A stretch of 10,662 bases of DNA from Chlorobiota bacterium (GTDB taxonomy: Bacteria; Bacteroidota; Ignavibacteria; Kapaibacteriales; NICIL-2), in contig RFIK01000125.1 of NCBI GenBank assembly GCA_003695605.1, positions 1 to 10,662 on the forward strand. Direction: 5' to 3'. Below, in pieces: positions 1 to 6,671 of this stretch (position 1 is its first letter; each line of letters starts with the position of its first letter). A model generated the notes under the pieces. It was not told the origin of the DNA. It searched no databases and was given only the letters and a program-made list of their open reading frames with translations. Made by a program: the position numbers and the translations under genes.

Positions 1-1
1 C

Positions 2-682
2 GTCACAATGCTCTTCCCTGAAGATGGGATCGGCGCACGAATGTTTCCAACTGCTCTTTCGAGCTTCCTTACCGAGCAGTACCGAGCACGCTGCGTCACC
101 GTCCGTACCGGCGAAACAGTTGCACATTTGGAACGGCATGGCAGCCGTTGGCGTGCATTTACTAACAGTGGCGCATCGCTCGAGGCAGATGCCGTCGTTG
201 CCGGATTGGGAATTGAACCTGCCACGCAGCTTGCATCCAATGCTGGATTGGCTATTGACAATGGCATCGTCGTGGACGAATACCTCCGCACCTCGCACCC
301 TGACGTGTATGCAGCAGGGGATGTCGTCAACTTTTACTGCTCACCGCTGGGCGAACGCATCCGCGTCGAACACGAAGACAATGCACTTACTCAAGGTGCG
401 ATCGCCGGGAAAAACATGACAGGCTCTGCCCGCCGCTACGAGTACCTGCCGATGTTCTACTCGGACCTGTTCGAGTTCGGCTACGAAGCTGTCGGGCTGC
501 TCGATTCCCGCCTCGAGATCGTCGAGGACTGGCGCGAGCCGTACCGAGAAGGCGTTGTGTACTATTGCCGCGAGGGCATCGTGCGGGGGGTTCTGCTCTG
601 GAATGTTTGGGAGCGTGTCGAGGCCGCTCGCGAACTGATCGCCAGCCGTGAACGTGCCGCTGCTGGCGCGATCGAGTGGTAA
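2..682 (+). CDS. AIF-like FAD-dependent pyridine nucleotide oxidoreductase, C-terminal part (5' partial)
   Basis: The reading frame is open to the left edge (codons for Val and Thr precede the ATG at 8), so this is the end of a longer gene and the ATG at 8 is probably not the start. Numbering from that ATG, residues 95-106 (TSHPDVYAAGDV) form the second FAD-binding motif of the pyridine nucleotide-disulphide oxidoreductase fold, with Asp105 expected to bind the FAD ribityl chain. After it come RVEHEDNA (119-126), AGKNMTG (133-139) and MFYSDLFEFGYEAVG (149-163), then a C-terminal block with GVLLWNVWER (194-203). These match human AIF in order and wording better than ordinary ferredoxin or rubredoxin reductases: AIF has VEHHDHA, AGENMTG, MFWSDLGPDVGYEAIG and GIVLWNIFNR. 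The AIF tryptophan of the FWSD motif is Tyr151 here. The missing N-terminal half should hold the first FAD motif and most of the NAD(P)H site. No cysteine pair of the glutathione-reductase type is visible in this part. The physiological electron acceptor cannot be told from sequence. Confidence 0.9.
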   Translation, partial: VTMLFPEDGIGARMFPTALSSFLTEQYRARCVTVRTGETVAHLERHGSRWRAFTNSGASLEADAVVAGLGIEPATQLASNAGLAIDNGIVVDEYLRTSHPDVYAAGDVVNFYCSPLGERIRVEHEDNALTQGAIAGKNMTGSARRYEYLPMFYSDLFEFGYEAVGLLDSRLEIVEDWREPYREGVVYYCREGIVRGVLLWNVWERVEAARELIASRERAAAGAIEW

Positions 683-703
683 GCACAAAGACGGTGCTCG
701 TGG

Positions 704-740
704 CTGCCCGTTCGCACTCAGCAAGCTCTGCCTCGGGCAG
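704..740 (+). terminator. Inverted repeat between the AIF-like gene and the two-domain oxidoreductase; possible weak terminator
   Basis: CTGCCCG (704-710) and CGGGCAG (734-740) are a perfect 7-bp inverted repeat with a 23-base loop, 21 bases after the stop codon of the upstream gene. A short T-rich run (750-754) follows about ten bases later. The long loop and displaced T run make it a poor textbook intrinsic terminator. It could instead be a chance repeat or an RNA structure in the leader of the next gene. Confidence 0.25.
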
Positions 741-760
741 AAGCGGCTATTTTTGCTGCC

Positions 761-2941
761 ATGATGCGACAAATTGCACAACATCTCCAGAGCGGCAAGG
801 TTTCGCTCGAGCACGTACCACTCCCGACGTGCGGCGAGGGAGCTGTCCTTGTCCGCGTCGTGCGCTCCTTAGTGAGCGTCGGGACCGAGCGTGCAAGTCT
901 ACAATCGGGCAAACAATCACTCCTTGAACGTGCACGCAAGCATCCCGACCAGGTCCGCACCGTCCTCGACATGCTCCGCCGCAATGGCATCGGTGCAACG
1001 ATTGCGACCATCCGCGCGCGGCTGGATGCATACCGCCCGTTAGGCTATAGTGCCGCTGGTGTCGTTGTGGAGTCGCGCTGTCCAGAATATGCTGCTGGCG
1101 ATCGCGTCGCATGTGCTGGCGCGCAGTACGCACACCACGCCGAGTACATTGCCGTACCGAAGCACCTTGTCGCACGCATTCCTGAGAGCGTCAGTTTCGA
1201 CGATGCAGCGTACACCACGCTCGGTGCAATCGCGCTCCAGGGCATTCGCCAAGCATCACCTCGACTGGGAGAGACGGTGCTCGTCATCGGGCTTGGGCTC
1301 TTGGGACAGCTCACGTGCGCTCTCCTTCGGGCTAATGGCTGCCGGGTGATTGGGATGGACATCCGCCCTGAGGTCTTCGATGCAGCACGTGCAAGTGGCT
1401 GCGATCTAGTCTTTCCCAGTGAGCGCAGCAGCCTTCCTGCTATCATGCGCGCAACCGACGGCTACGGTTCCGATTGCGTCATCATCACCGCCTCGACGCC
1501 ATCGAATGCACCGCTCGAACTTGCCATCGCTGCCGCACGGAAAAAAGCTGCAATCGTCGTCGTCGGTGCAGTCGGAATGAATGTCCCCCGCGGGCCGTTC
1601 TACGAAAAGGAGCTCGAACTCAAGATTGCGACAAGCTACGGACCCGGACGCTACGACCCGCTCTACGAAGACCGCGGCGTTGACTATCCGTTCGCCTACG
1701 TCCGCTGGACGGAGCAACGGAACATGGCAGCATTCCTCGATGCACTTGCACGCCGGACAATCACCATCGAGCACTTGACTACCCACCGAATTCCATTCGA
1801 GCAGGCCGAGCGTGCCTACCAGCTCATCAGCGAGCCTGGCGCGGAGCACTTCCTCGGCGTGCTGCTCTGCTACCCAGAGATAGAAGAATTCCCAGCCACA
1901 CGCGCCGTTGAATACCCCATCCCATCGCAGCGGGTCACCGCACCGATTGGAATCGGCTTTCTCGGCGCAGGAGGGTTCGCTCAGAGCACGCTGCTTCCCA
2001 TTCTCCGCACGCTCGGGGTACGCTTGGAATCGCTTGCCACGCGTTCACCACTTAGTGCACACAGCGCAGCACGGCACTTCGGTTTCCGTCGGAGTACTAC
2101 CGATGTCCGCGAAGTCATTGCTGATCCGCGCGTCGAGCTCGTTGTCTGCGCAACGCGGCACGATACGCATGCCGAGTACGTCTGCACTGCACTCGATGCA
2201 GGGAAGGCTGTGTTCGTCGAAAAGCCACTCTGCCGCACGACGGAAGAATTAGCAGAAATTGACCGCCGCGTTGCTCACTGGGGCGAGCGTGTCATGGTTG
2301 GGTTCAACCGGCGCTTTAGCCCTGCGGTCCGTGCAATTGCAGAGCACTTCGCCCATCGGGCTGCACCAATGGCTTTATGTTACCGCTTCAATGCAGGTGC
2401 AGTCCCGCCGACGAGTTGGATCCAAGATCCCGCCCAGGGCGGACGCATCATCGGCGAAGCCTGTCACGCACTCGATGTCATGGTGTTTCTGACAGGGTCG
2501 TTGCCAGTGGAAGTTGTTGCCTACGCCCTCCCGCCCATTGCGCCCGGTGTTCTGCACGATACCGTTTCGGCGCTCATTCGCTTTGCCGACGGCTCGATCG
2601 GGACACTGGAGTATTGGAGCAACGGCGACCGCGCAATCGAAAAGGAATGGTGCGAAGTATCATGCCAAGAACGGAGCGCAGTACTGGAGAATTTCCGCCG
2701 CATCAGGCTGGCACGGGATGGGAAAGTCCGCCGCTATCGCTTCGGCGCAGGGAAAGGACACCGCGAAGAACTCCAGGCAACGGTTGCGGCAGTCACCAGC
2801 GGTGCACCAATGCCGATTCCCTACGAGCAGTTGCGCGCTGTAACACTCGCAACCTTTGCAATTGTGGAATCCCTTCGGTCGGGAGGTGCGCCAATTCTCC
2901 TTGAGAGCCTCGATCCGCGCACTCAGTCGGCGAAGAGGTAA
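761..2941 (+). CDS. Bi-domain oxidoreductase: MDR (alcohol dehydrogenase-like) domain fused to Gfo/Idh/MocA domain
   Basis: A 726-residue protein with two NAD(P)-binding halves. Residues 1 to about 372 are a medium-chain dehydrogenase: a GroES-like start, then a Rossmann nucleotide loop GLGLLG (177-182). The catalytic-zinc cysteine and GHE motif of classical alcohol dehydrogenases are absent (SLVSVGTERAS at 36-46 occupies that region), so this half is probably zinc-independent. Residues 51-95 hold an extra helical insert leading to PLGYSAAGVV, which I recognise from this fusion family. Residues 395-725 are a Gfo/Idh/MocA oxidoreductase: Rossmann loop GFLGAGGFA (399-407), conserved EKP (487-489), RRFSP (517-521), and GGRIIGEACHALD (560-572) with the usual catalytic-region His569 and Asp572. 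Such bi-domain proteins are often encoded in surface-polysaccharide loci, suggesting a nucleotide-sugar or polysaccharide substrate, but no glycosyltransferase lies nearby here. The start is either of two adjacent ATGs (761 or 764); no clear Shine-Dalgarno precedes them. The 3' end overlaps the convergent HNH gene by 19 bases. Confidence 0.9.
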   Translation: MMRQIAQHLQSGKVSLEHVPLPTCGEGAVLVRVVRSLVSVGTERASLQSGKQSLLERARKHPDQVRTVLDMLRRNGIGATIATIRARLDAYRPLGYSAAGVVVESRCPEYAAGDRVACAGAQYAHHAEYIAVPKHLVARIPESVSFDDAAYTTLGAIALQGIRQASPRLGETVLVIGLGLLGQLTCALLRANGCRVIGMDIRPEVFDAARASGCDLVFPSERSSLPAIMRATDGYGSDCVIITASTPSNAPLELAIAAARKKAAIVVVGAVGMNVPRGPFYEKELELKIATSYGPGRYDPLYEDRGVDYPFAYVRWTEQRNMAAFLDALARRTITIEHLTTHRIPFEQAERAYQLISEPGAEHFLGVLLCYPEIEEFPATRAVEYPIPSQRVTAPIGIGFLGAGGFAQSTLLPILRTLGVRLESLATRSPLSAHSAARHFGFRRSTTDVREVIADPRVELVVCATRHDTHAEYVCTALDAGKAVFVEKPLCRTTEELAEIDRRVAHWGERVMVGFNRRFSPAVRAIAEHFAHRAAPMALCYRFNAGAVPPTSWIQDPAQGGRIIGEACHALDVMVFLTGSLPVEVVAYALPPIAPGVLHDTVSALIRFADGSIGTLEYWSNGDRAIEKEWCEVSCQERSAVLENFRRIRLARDGKVRRYRFGAGKGHREELQATVAAVTSGAPMPIPYEQLRAVTLATFAIVESLRSGGAPILLESLDPRTQSAKR

Positions 2942-3525
2942 GGGCGCCATTCGCTCTCGACTGAACCCATGAAGTTGCGGAGGAAGACGATGTGATTCGG
3001 CTTGCGTGGAACATTCCGAAGTCGCATGCCTGCTTCTTCAGGTGTGCGATTTCCTTTTCGATTGTTGCAGGGGATGCATGCGGTGACTAAGTTCTCCCAC
3101 GTGTCTCCCCCACCGCGAGATCGCGGGATGACGTGATCAATCGTCAGCGGTGCTGATCGCGTCCCGCAGTACTGGCAAGCAAATCCATCCCGGCGGAGAA
3201 TGTTCCGCCGCGAAAGCTCCACCTTTTTGTACGGCATCCGGATGTACGCATGCAGTCGAATAACACTTGGGTAGGGGTATGCATGCCGGACCGAGCGGAT
3301 GAGCGATCCGTTGCGCGTTTCGACCAATTCTGCTTTATCGAGCAGCAGCAGGAGCAAAGCCTTGCGGACGCTGCAAATGAGAATTGGCTCGTAGCTTTGG
3401 TTGAGCACCAGGACGCGTCCGCCGTTGATCGAGGCTGGCGAGCGCCGAAAGGCTCCATTGCCATCTGCGAGGGGAACGAATCGGTATGAGCCGAAGGCTG
3501 TAGCCCTCCGTGGAAGATCGTACAT
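2923..3525 (-). CDS. HNH endonuclease family protein
   Basis: With the start at 3525 this is a 200-residue protein. Its core matches the bacterial HNH proteins that begin with a VLVLNQSYEPI segment (here residues 38-48) and a hydrophobic leucine run. A zinc-type HNH module follows: CQYC (Cys117, Cys120), IDHVIPRSRGGG (Asp130-His131 as the metal/catalytic pair), ENL (Asn145) and CIPC (Cys150, Cys153), then NNRKGNRTP. The module should bind a structural zinc through the four cysteines and cut nucleic acid with a divalent metal; the biological substrate of this family is not established. The frame stays open upstream to an ATG at 3696, but that start would run through the divergent DUF1573 gene and its promoter. 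The upstream residues also look unlike the family. ATG 3525 is therefore the most economical start, though no Shine-Dalgarno precedes it and the true start could be even closer to the VLVLNQ segment. It has no obvious partner gene, and its tail overlaps the convergent oxidoreductase gene. Confidence 0.85.
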   Translation of the reverse strand: MYDLPRRATAFGSYRFVPLADGNGAFRRSPASINGGRVLVLNQSYEPILICSVRKALLLLLLDKAELVETRNGSLIRSVRHAYPYPSVIRLHAYIRMPYKKVELSRRNILRRDGFACQYCGTRSAPLTIDHVIPRSRGGGDTWENLVTACIPCNNRKGNRTPEEAGMRLRNVPRKPNHIVFLRNFMGSVESEWRPYLFAD

Positions 3526-3605
3526 GGCGCGTGCAGCGCATCTCGATGCACTGCGTTCCGCGCGGGCGAAAATAGTAAATGGCAGTGGTGACATCCTGCA
3601 AAGGT

Positions 3606-3633
3606 TTTGCAATACGCAGTAGATTTGTATCAT
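3606..3633 (+). promoter_or_regulatory. Candidate promoter for the DUF1573 gene
   Basis: TTTGCA (3606-3611) and TATCAT (3628-3633) are separated by 16 bases, giving 4/6 and 5/6 matches to the sigma70 -35 and -10 boxes. The same stretch also contains TAGATTTG (3620-3627), which fits the TAnnTTTG -7 element of Bacteroidota promoters, although the TTTG at 3606-3609 is too close to serve as its -33 partner. Either reading puts transcription start near 3632-3642, upstream of the ribosome binding site at 3651. This is pattern matching only. Confidence 0.35.
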
Positions 3634-3650
3634 GCGTGTGAGGACCGTAC

Positions 3651-3654
3651 GGAG
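3651..3654 (+). promoter_or_regulatory. Ribosome binding site deciding the DUF1573 start
   Basis: GGAG lies 7 bases before the ATG at 3662 and supports that start over the in-frame ATG at 3632. The latter has no comparable site and overlaps the candidate -10 box. Confidence 0.5.
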
Positions 3655-3661
3655 AACCGCA

Positions 3662-4015
3662 ATGCGGAATGTATTCATTGCATGTGCGCTCATCATCGGC
3701 TCGCAGACGGGACCTGTAATACAACTGGTGCCGCCGAAGCTGGAACTTCATGCAGATTCAGCTGGCTTTGCCCACGGCCGCGTGCAGGTGCTCAACCGGG
3801 GTGGAGAGCCACTCCAGATTCGGAGGGTTGTTCCCTCGTGCAAGTGCGCTGCAGCAACCGTGCTCAGCAATCCCATTTATCCGCTCGAGGTGGGGGAAAT
3901 TCTCGTGCACATCAATACCCGCGATTGGCGCGATAGTATCGGTACCGTCGAGCTGGACATCGAGTCGAATGCAGCACCCCAGCGATACGTGGTCACAGTT
4001 CACCGCCAGCGTTGA
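3662..4015 (+). CDS. Small exported DUF1573-family protein
   Basis: A 117-residue protein starting at ATG 3662. The in-frame ATG ten codons upstream (3632) is less likely, because a GGAG site sits just before 3662 and a promoter-like -10 box overlaps 3632. Residues 1 to about 16 (MRNVFIACALIIGSQTG) look like a short signal peptide. The rest is a single immunoglobulin-like beta domain of the DUF1573 type: VQVLNRGGEPLQIRRVVPSC, then KCAAA, then PLEVGEILVHINTRDW, ending in the usual VELDIESNAAPQRYVVTV strands. Most relatives carry SCGC after the LxI strand; here it is SCKC (both cysteines kept, glycine replaced by lysine). The domain is common in secreted proteins of Bacteroidota and relatives, and its molecular function is unknown. 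It is the first gene of the + strand run leading to the protease, and divergent from the HNH gene. Confidence 0.75.
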   Translation: MRNVFIACALIIGSQTGPVIQLVPPKLELHADSAGFAHGRVQVLNRGGEPLQIRRVVPSCKCAAATVLSNPIYPLEVGEILVHINTRDWRDSIGTVELDIESNAAPQRYVVTVHRQR

Positions 4016-4104
4016 TGCAATCGAAGCGCGCAGCTTTCCGTCTTGCGCTCTCGAACGTTATCGGATTCCCCGGTAGCACGTCGTGGTCGTCATCATCGAG
4101 GTAG
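4015..4104 (+). CDS. Doubtful 29-codon ORF between DUF1573 and ctpA
   Basis: An ATG at 4015 overlaps the DUF1573 stop as TGATG and runs 29 codons to a TAG at 4102-4104, inside the Shine-Dalgarno region of the protease gene. The peptide begins MQSKRAAFRLALSNVIGFPG and ends in a serine-rich tail. The position would suit translational coupling from DUF1573 to the protease, but the peptide resembles nothing I recognise and such short frames arise by chance. Confidence 0.12.
   Translation: MQSKRAAFRLALSNVIGFPGSTSWSSSSR
4021..4054 (+). other. Hairpin in the DUF1573-ctpA intergenic gap
   Basis: TCGAAGCGC (4021-4029) can pair with GCGCT (4045-4049) plus TCGA (4051-4054), giving a 9-bp stem with one bulged C at 4050 and a 15-base loop. 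No T run follows, so it is not an intrinsic terminator. It could be an RNA processing or stability element, or chance. Confidence 0.25.
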
Positions 4105-4105
4105 G
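4098..4105 (+). promoter_or_regulatory. Shine-Dalgarno region of the S41 peptidase gene
   Basis: GAGGTAGG (4098-4105) ends 8 bases before the ATG at 4114. It is the best ribosome binding site in the window and fixes that start. Confidence 0.55.
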
Positions 4106-4113
4106 TAAAGCCC

Positions 4114-5724
4114 ATGCAGCGGCGCATTGCATTTTACGTTGTCAGTGCAATTGTCCTCGGGATTGTCATCGGCGGTCTGCTGACCTCCCGTGTAGTGTCC
4201 GGTGACAGTATCTACGATCAGGTCGAGAAGTTCAGCACCATTTTGAACATGGCTGCAAAGAACTACGTCGAGGAGGTGGACACCCAAAAGCTCACCGAAG
4301 CAGCCATCAAAGGAATGCTCGCGGAACTCGACCCACACTCGGTGTACATTCCCCCGAAGGAAATGAAGCGCGTCGAGGAAGATTTCCGTGGGAGCTTCGA
4401 AGGTATCGGCGTGGAGTTCGACATCATCAACGACACGATCACGATTGTATCCCCGATCGCAGGAGGACCATCGGAGAAGCTCGGAATTTTGCCGGGCGAT
4501 AAAATCGTCAAGATTGACGGAGAAAATGCCGTCGGTATGAGCCGCGAGGATGTGCCGAAAAAATTGCGTGGCCCGAAAGGGACCGTCGTAACCGTGAGCA
4601 TCAAACGCGAAGGCGAACCGAAGCTGCTCGACTTTGTTATCACCCGCGATAAGATCCCGCTCTACAGCGTCTCGGCTACCTACATGGTGCCGGGCACCGA
4701 TATTGGCTACATCTCACTCAACCGTTTTGCAGCGACGACGTACAAAGAGTTCATGGACGGCATCGCCAAGCTGCGGCAGCAAGGTATGAAGCGGCTCGTG
4801 CTCGACCTGCGGAATAATCCCGGCGGCTACATGGACCAAGCCCGCCTCATTGCCGATGAGTTCATCCCCGCCGGCTATAAGATTGTGTACACAAAAGCAC
4901 GGCGCCCAGAATTCGAGGAGGTCTACACATCAACCAGCGGTGGTTCGTTGGAGAAGACTCCGGTCGTCGTGTTGATCAACGGCGGCTCGGCTTCGGCCAG
5001 TGAAATCGTCTCTGGCGCGTTGCAAGACCTCGATCGCGGATTGATCGTCGGAGAGACATCCTTCGGGAAAGGCTTGGTCCAGCGGCAATACGAACTGGGC
5101 GATGGCTCTGGGTTGCGGCTGACTATCGCGCGGTACTACACGCCCTCAGGGCGCCTCATCCAACGCCCGTACAAAGACAAGGACAAGTACTACCGCGGCG
5201 AAGGACGCATTGAACTCGACGACGAAGCAAACATCACGCACGAATCGGAAAAAGTTGATTCGACGCGTCCAGTCTTCCGGACATTGAGCGGACGGAAAGT
5301 GTACGGTGGGGGCGGAATCACACCGGATTACTTCGTCAAGAGCGACACAATCAACTCCTTCAGCCGCCAGCTTCGAAGTAAGGGTGTCTTCTTCGAGTAC
5401 GTCACCAACGAGTACCTCAAGCTCCACAGCGCTGAGCTCCATCAACGCTTCGGTGAGGACATCTACCGCTTTGCCAAGGAGTTCACCGTCGGCGATGAGA
5501 TGATCGCGGGGCTGCGCGCACTGGCAGAACGGAAAGGTATCGAATGGAACGAACAGCTCTACAAGCAAGACGAAGAATTCATCCGCACCGAGTTGAAAGC
5601 ACGCGTGGCATATGGACTCTTCGGCAGCAACGGCTCCTCGCTCGTGTACATGCCGGTTGACCGCCAATTGCGGAAAGCAATCGAGCTACTCCCCGAAGCT
5701 GCCCGGATTGCTCGGCTCAACTAA
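4114..5724 (+). CDS. ctpA: S41A C-terminal processing peptidase (CtpA/Prc type), membrane-anchored
   Basis: A 536-residue serine protease that cuts near the C-terminus of periplasmic substrates. Residues 5-25 are a single uncleaved-looking hydrophobic anchor with a short basic N-terminus, placing the enzyme on the periplasmic face. Residues 60-95 carry the family segment IKGMLAELDPHSVYIPP. A PDZ domain follows at about 95-180, with GIGVEF, GILPGDKIVKIDG and LRGPKGTVVTV. The protease core has LVLDLRNNPGG (228-238). The catalytic serine is expected at Ser294 in GGSASASEI and the general base at Lys319 in SFGKG, 25 residues later as in E. coli Prc and B. subtilis CtpB. Gln323 takes the third conserved position. 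All key residues are present, so it should be active. About 125 residues follow the core (after GGGGITPDYFV), a length usual for the enzyme in Bacteroidota-like bacteria. It lies 98 bases after the DUF1573 gene and 62 before the DUF3108 gene, on the same strand; a shared transcript is plausible but not shown. Confidence 0.95.
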   Translation: MQRRIAFYVVSAIVLGIVIGGLLTSRVVSGDSIYDQVEKFSTILNMAAKNYVEEVDTQKLTEAAIKGMLAELDPHSVYIPPKEMKRVEEDFRGSFEGIGVEFDIINDTITIVSPIAGGPSEKLGILPGDKIVKIDGENAVGMSREDVPKKLRGPKGTVVTVSIKREGEPKLLDFVITRDKIPLYSVSATYMVPGTDIGYISLNRFAATTYKEFMDGIAKLRQQGMKRLVLDLRNNPGGYMDQARLIADEFIPAGYKIVYTKARRPEFEEVYTSTSGGSLEKTPVVVLINGGSASASEIVSGALQDLDRGLIVGETSFGKGLVQRQYELGDGSGLRLTIARYYTPSGRLIQRPYKDKDKYYRGEGRIELDDEANITHESEKVDSTRPVFRTLSGRKVYGGGGITPDYFVKSDTINSFSRQLRSKGVFFEYVTNEYLKLHSAELHQRFGEDIYRFAKEFTVGDEMIAGLRALAERKGIEWNEQLYKQDEEFIRTELKARVAYGLFGSNGSSLVYMPVDRQLRKAIELLPEAARIARLN

Positions 5725-5786
5725 AGGCAGGCACGTGCCACGCATGCTATCCGTTACCTCCACAGTATTCCCCCTCAACCTCTCTT

Positions 5787-6551
5787 ATGGCACTGCGGTC
5801 AGTTGCTCTGTTATTTGCCCTTGCCACTATCGTCGGAAGGGCACAGGTCCTCGTTCCTGGCGAAGAATTGACCTATCGCGTCTCGTACATCGGCATCGAA
5901 TTGGGCACAATTCGATTAGTCAACGAAGGGCGCCAGGAGGCGCTCGGCAAGCCAGCGGTCAAGTGTAAAGCGTTCATTGATTCTCGCCCAGGAATTCCCT
6001 TTCTTTCGCTCCACGTCATCTACGAATCCTGGATGGAACCCACTGCACTTGCCTCACTGCAATTTGTGGCACAAAACAAGGAAAGCGGCGAGTACACCAA
6101 ATACACGTTCGACTACGATCAACGCCGTATTACGACAGCCACGTGGATGGATCGCCAGAAGACCGACGAGCGTGCCTTCCAGATCACACGGAAGTACGTT
6201 GATGGGCTGACGATCTTCTACGCTGCACGGCAGCTCCTCTACAGCAAACGCACTGCATGGATTCCTACGATCGTCCGCGAGGATACTGCATGGACGAAAA
6301 TCAATTTTACCGGCAAGGTCGTTCCCTCAACGATTGACGCTGTCTCCTATCCAGTGCGGACGGTGTACTTCGATGGCGAGGCAAACTGGACGGGCGTCTA
6401 CGGCGTCACCGGGTATTTCGAGGGGTGGTTCAGCGATGATGATGCACGCATTCCAATCAAAGCAAAAATGAAACTTTACTTGGGGAGCGCCGACATCGAG
6501 CTCGTCGGTTGGAAACGTCCTGGCTGGTCGCCGCCCGCATTCAAGGAGTAA
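5787..6551 (+). CDS. Exported DUF3108-domain protein
   Basis: A 254-residue protein. Residues 1-19 (MALRSVALLFALATIVGRA) are a likely signal peptide with cleavage before QVLVPGEEL; there is no lipobox cysteine. The mature part starts with GEELTYRVSYIGIELGTIRL, the hallmark opening of DUF3108 proteins. It continues as a beta-rich chain with FYAARQLLYSK (about 143-153) and ends with the strand-rich block IPIKAKMKLYLGSADIELVGWK. This is the expected full length for the family, which is found in the periplasm of Gram-negative bacteria and has no assigned function; a lipoprotein-carrier-like barrel has been suggested for the fold, which I cannot confirm from sequence. No Shine-Dalgarno precedes the ATG at 5787, and no in-frame alternative start lies between it and the ctpA stop. 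It follows ctpA by 62 bases and converges on the glycosidase gene from the other strand. Confidence 0.85.
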   Translation: MALRSVALLFALATIVGRAQVLVPGEELTYRVSYIGIELGTIRLVNEGRQEALGKPAVKCKAFIDSRPGIPFLSLHVIYESWMEPTALASLQFVAQNKESGEYTKYTFDYDQRRITTATWMDRQKTDERAFQITRKYVDGLTIFYAARQLLYSKRTAWIPTIVREDTAWTKINFTGKVVPSTIDAVSYPVRTVYFDGEANWTGVYGVTGYFEGWFSDDDARIPIKAKMKLYLGSADIELVGWKRPGWSPPAFKE

Positions 6552-6671
6552 GGCAAAGCGTAACGTCGTTTTCCAATCCCTCGACTTCGGAGGGTCTCGA
6601 GCGACGACATTCGAGTTCGCAAATACCCCACACACGAACGTCACGAGCAGTGTCCATGGACGTTAACCGTC
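6552..6671. other. Convergent intergenic gap without a convincing terminator
   Basis: These 120 bases separate the ends of the DUF3108 gene and the - strand glycosidase gene, where terminators would be expected. I see CCCTC/GAGGG (6578-6582 and 6590-6594) with a 7-base loop, and AACGTC/GACGTT (6637-6642 and 6659-6664) with a 16-base loop. Neither has a T run on either strand, so no intrinsic terminator is called. Confidence 0.3.

Noticed and set aside
341..814. 157-codon - strand frame across the AIF-like gene end and the following gap
   Set aside because: It overlaps a strongly conserved coding region and the start of the next gene, with no motif and no start signal.
3526..3620. Promoter for the HNH gene on the - strand
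   Set aside because: The best -35/-10 pair (TTTGCA and TACTAT on the - strand) has a 19-base spacer and weak matches, too poor to call.
5146..5667. 173-codon frame antisense to the peptidase gene
   Set aside because: It lies entirely within a clearly conserved gene and its translation shows no recognisable motif; it is a codon-bias shadow.
5730..5739. Ten-base palindrome GGCACGTGCC just after the ctpA stop, as an operator
   Set aside because: About ten perfect 10-base palindromes are expected by chance in a window this size, and no promoter elements are seen beside it.
6652..6661. Ten-base palindrome GTCCATGGAC in the convergent gap, as a terminator stem
   Set aside because: It has no loop bases and no T run on either side, so it would not form a terminator hairpin; chance occurrence is likely.
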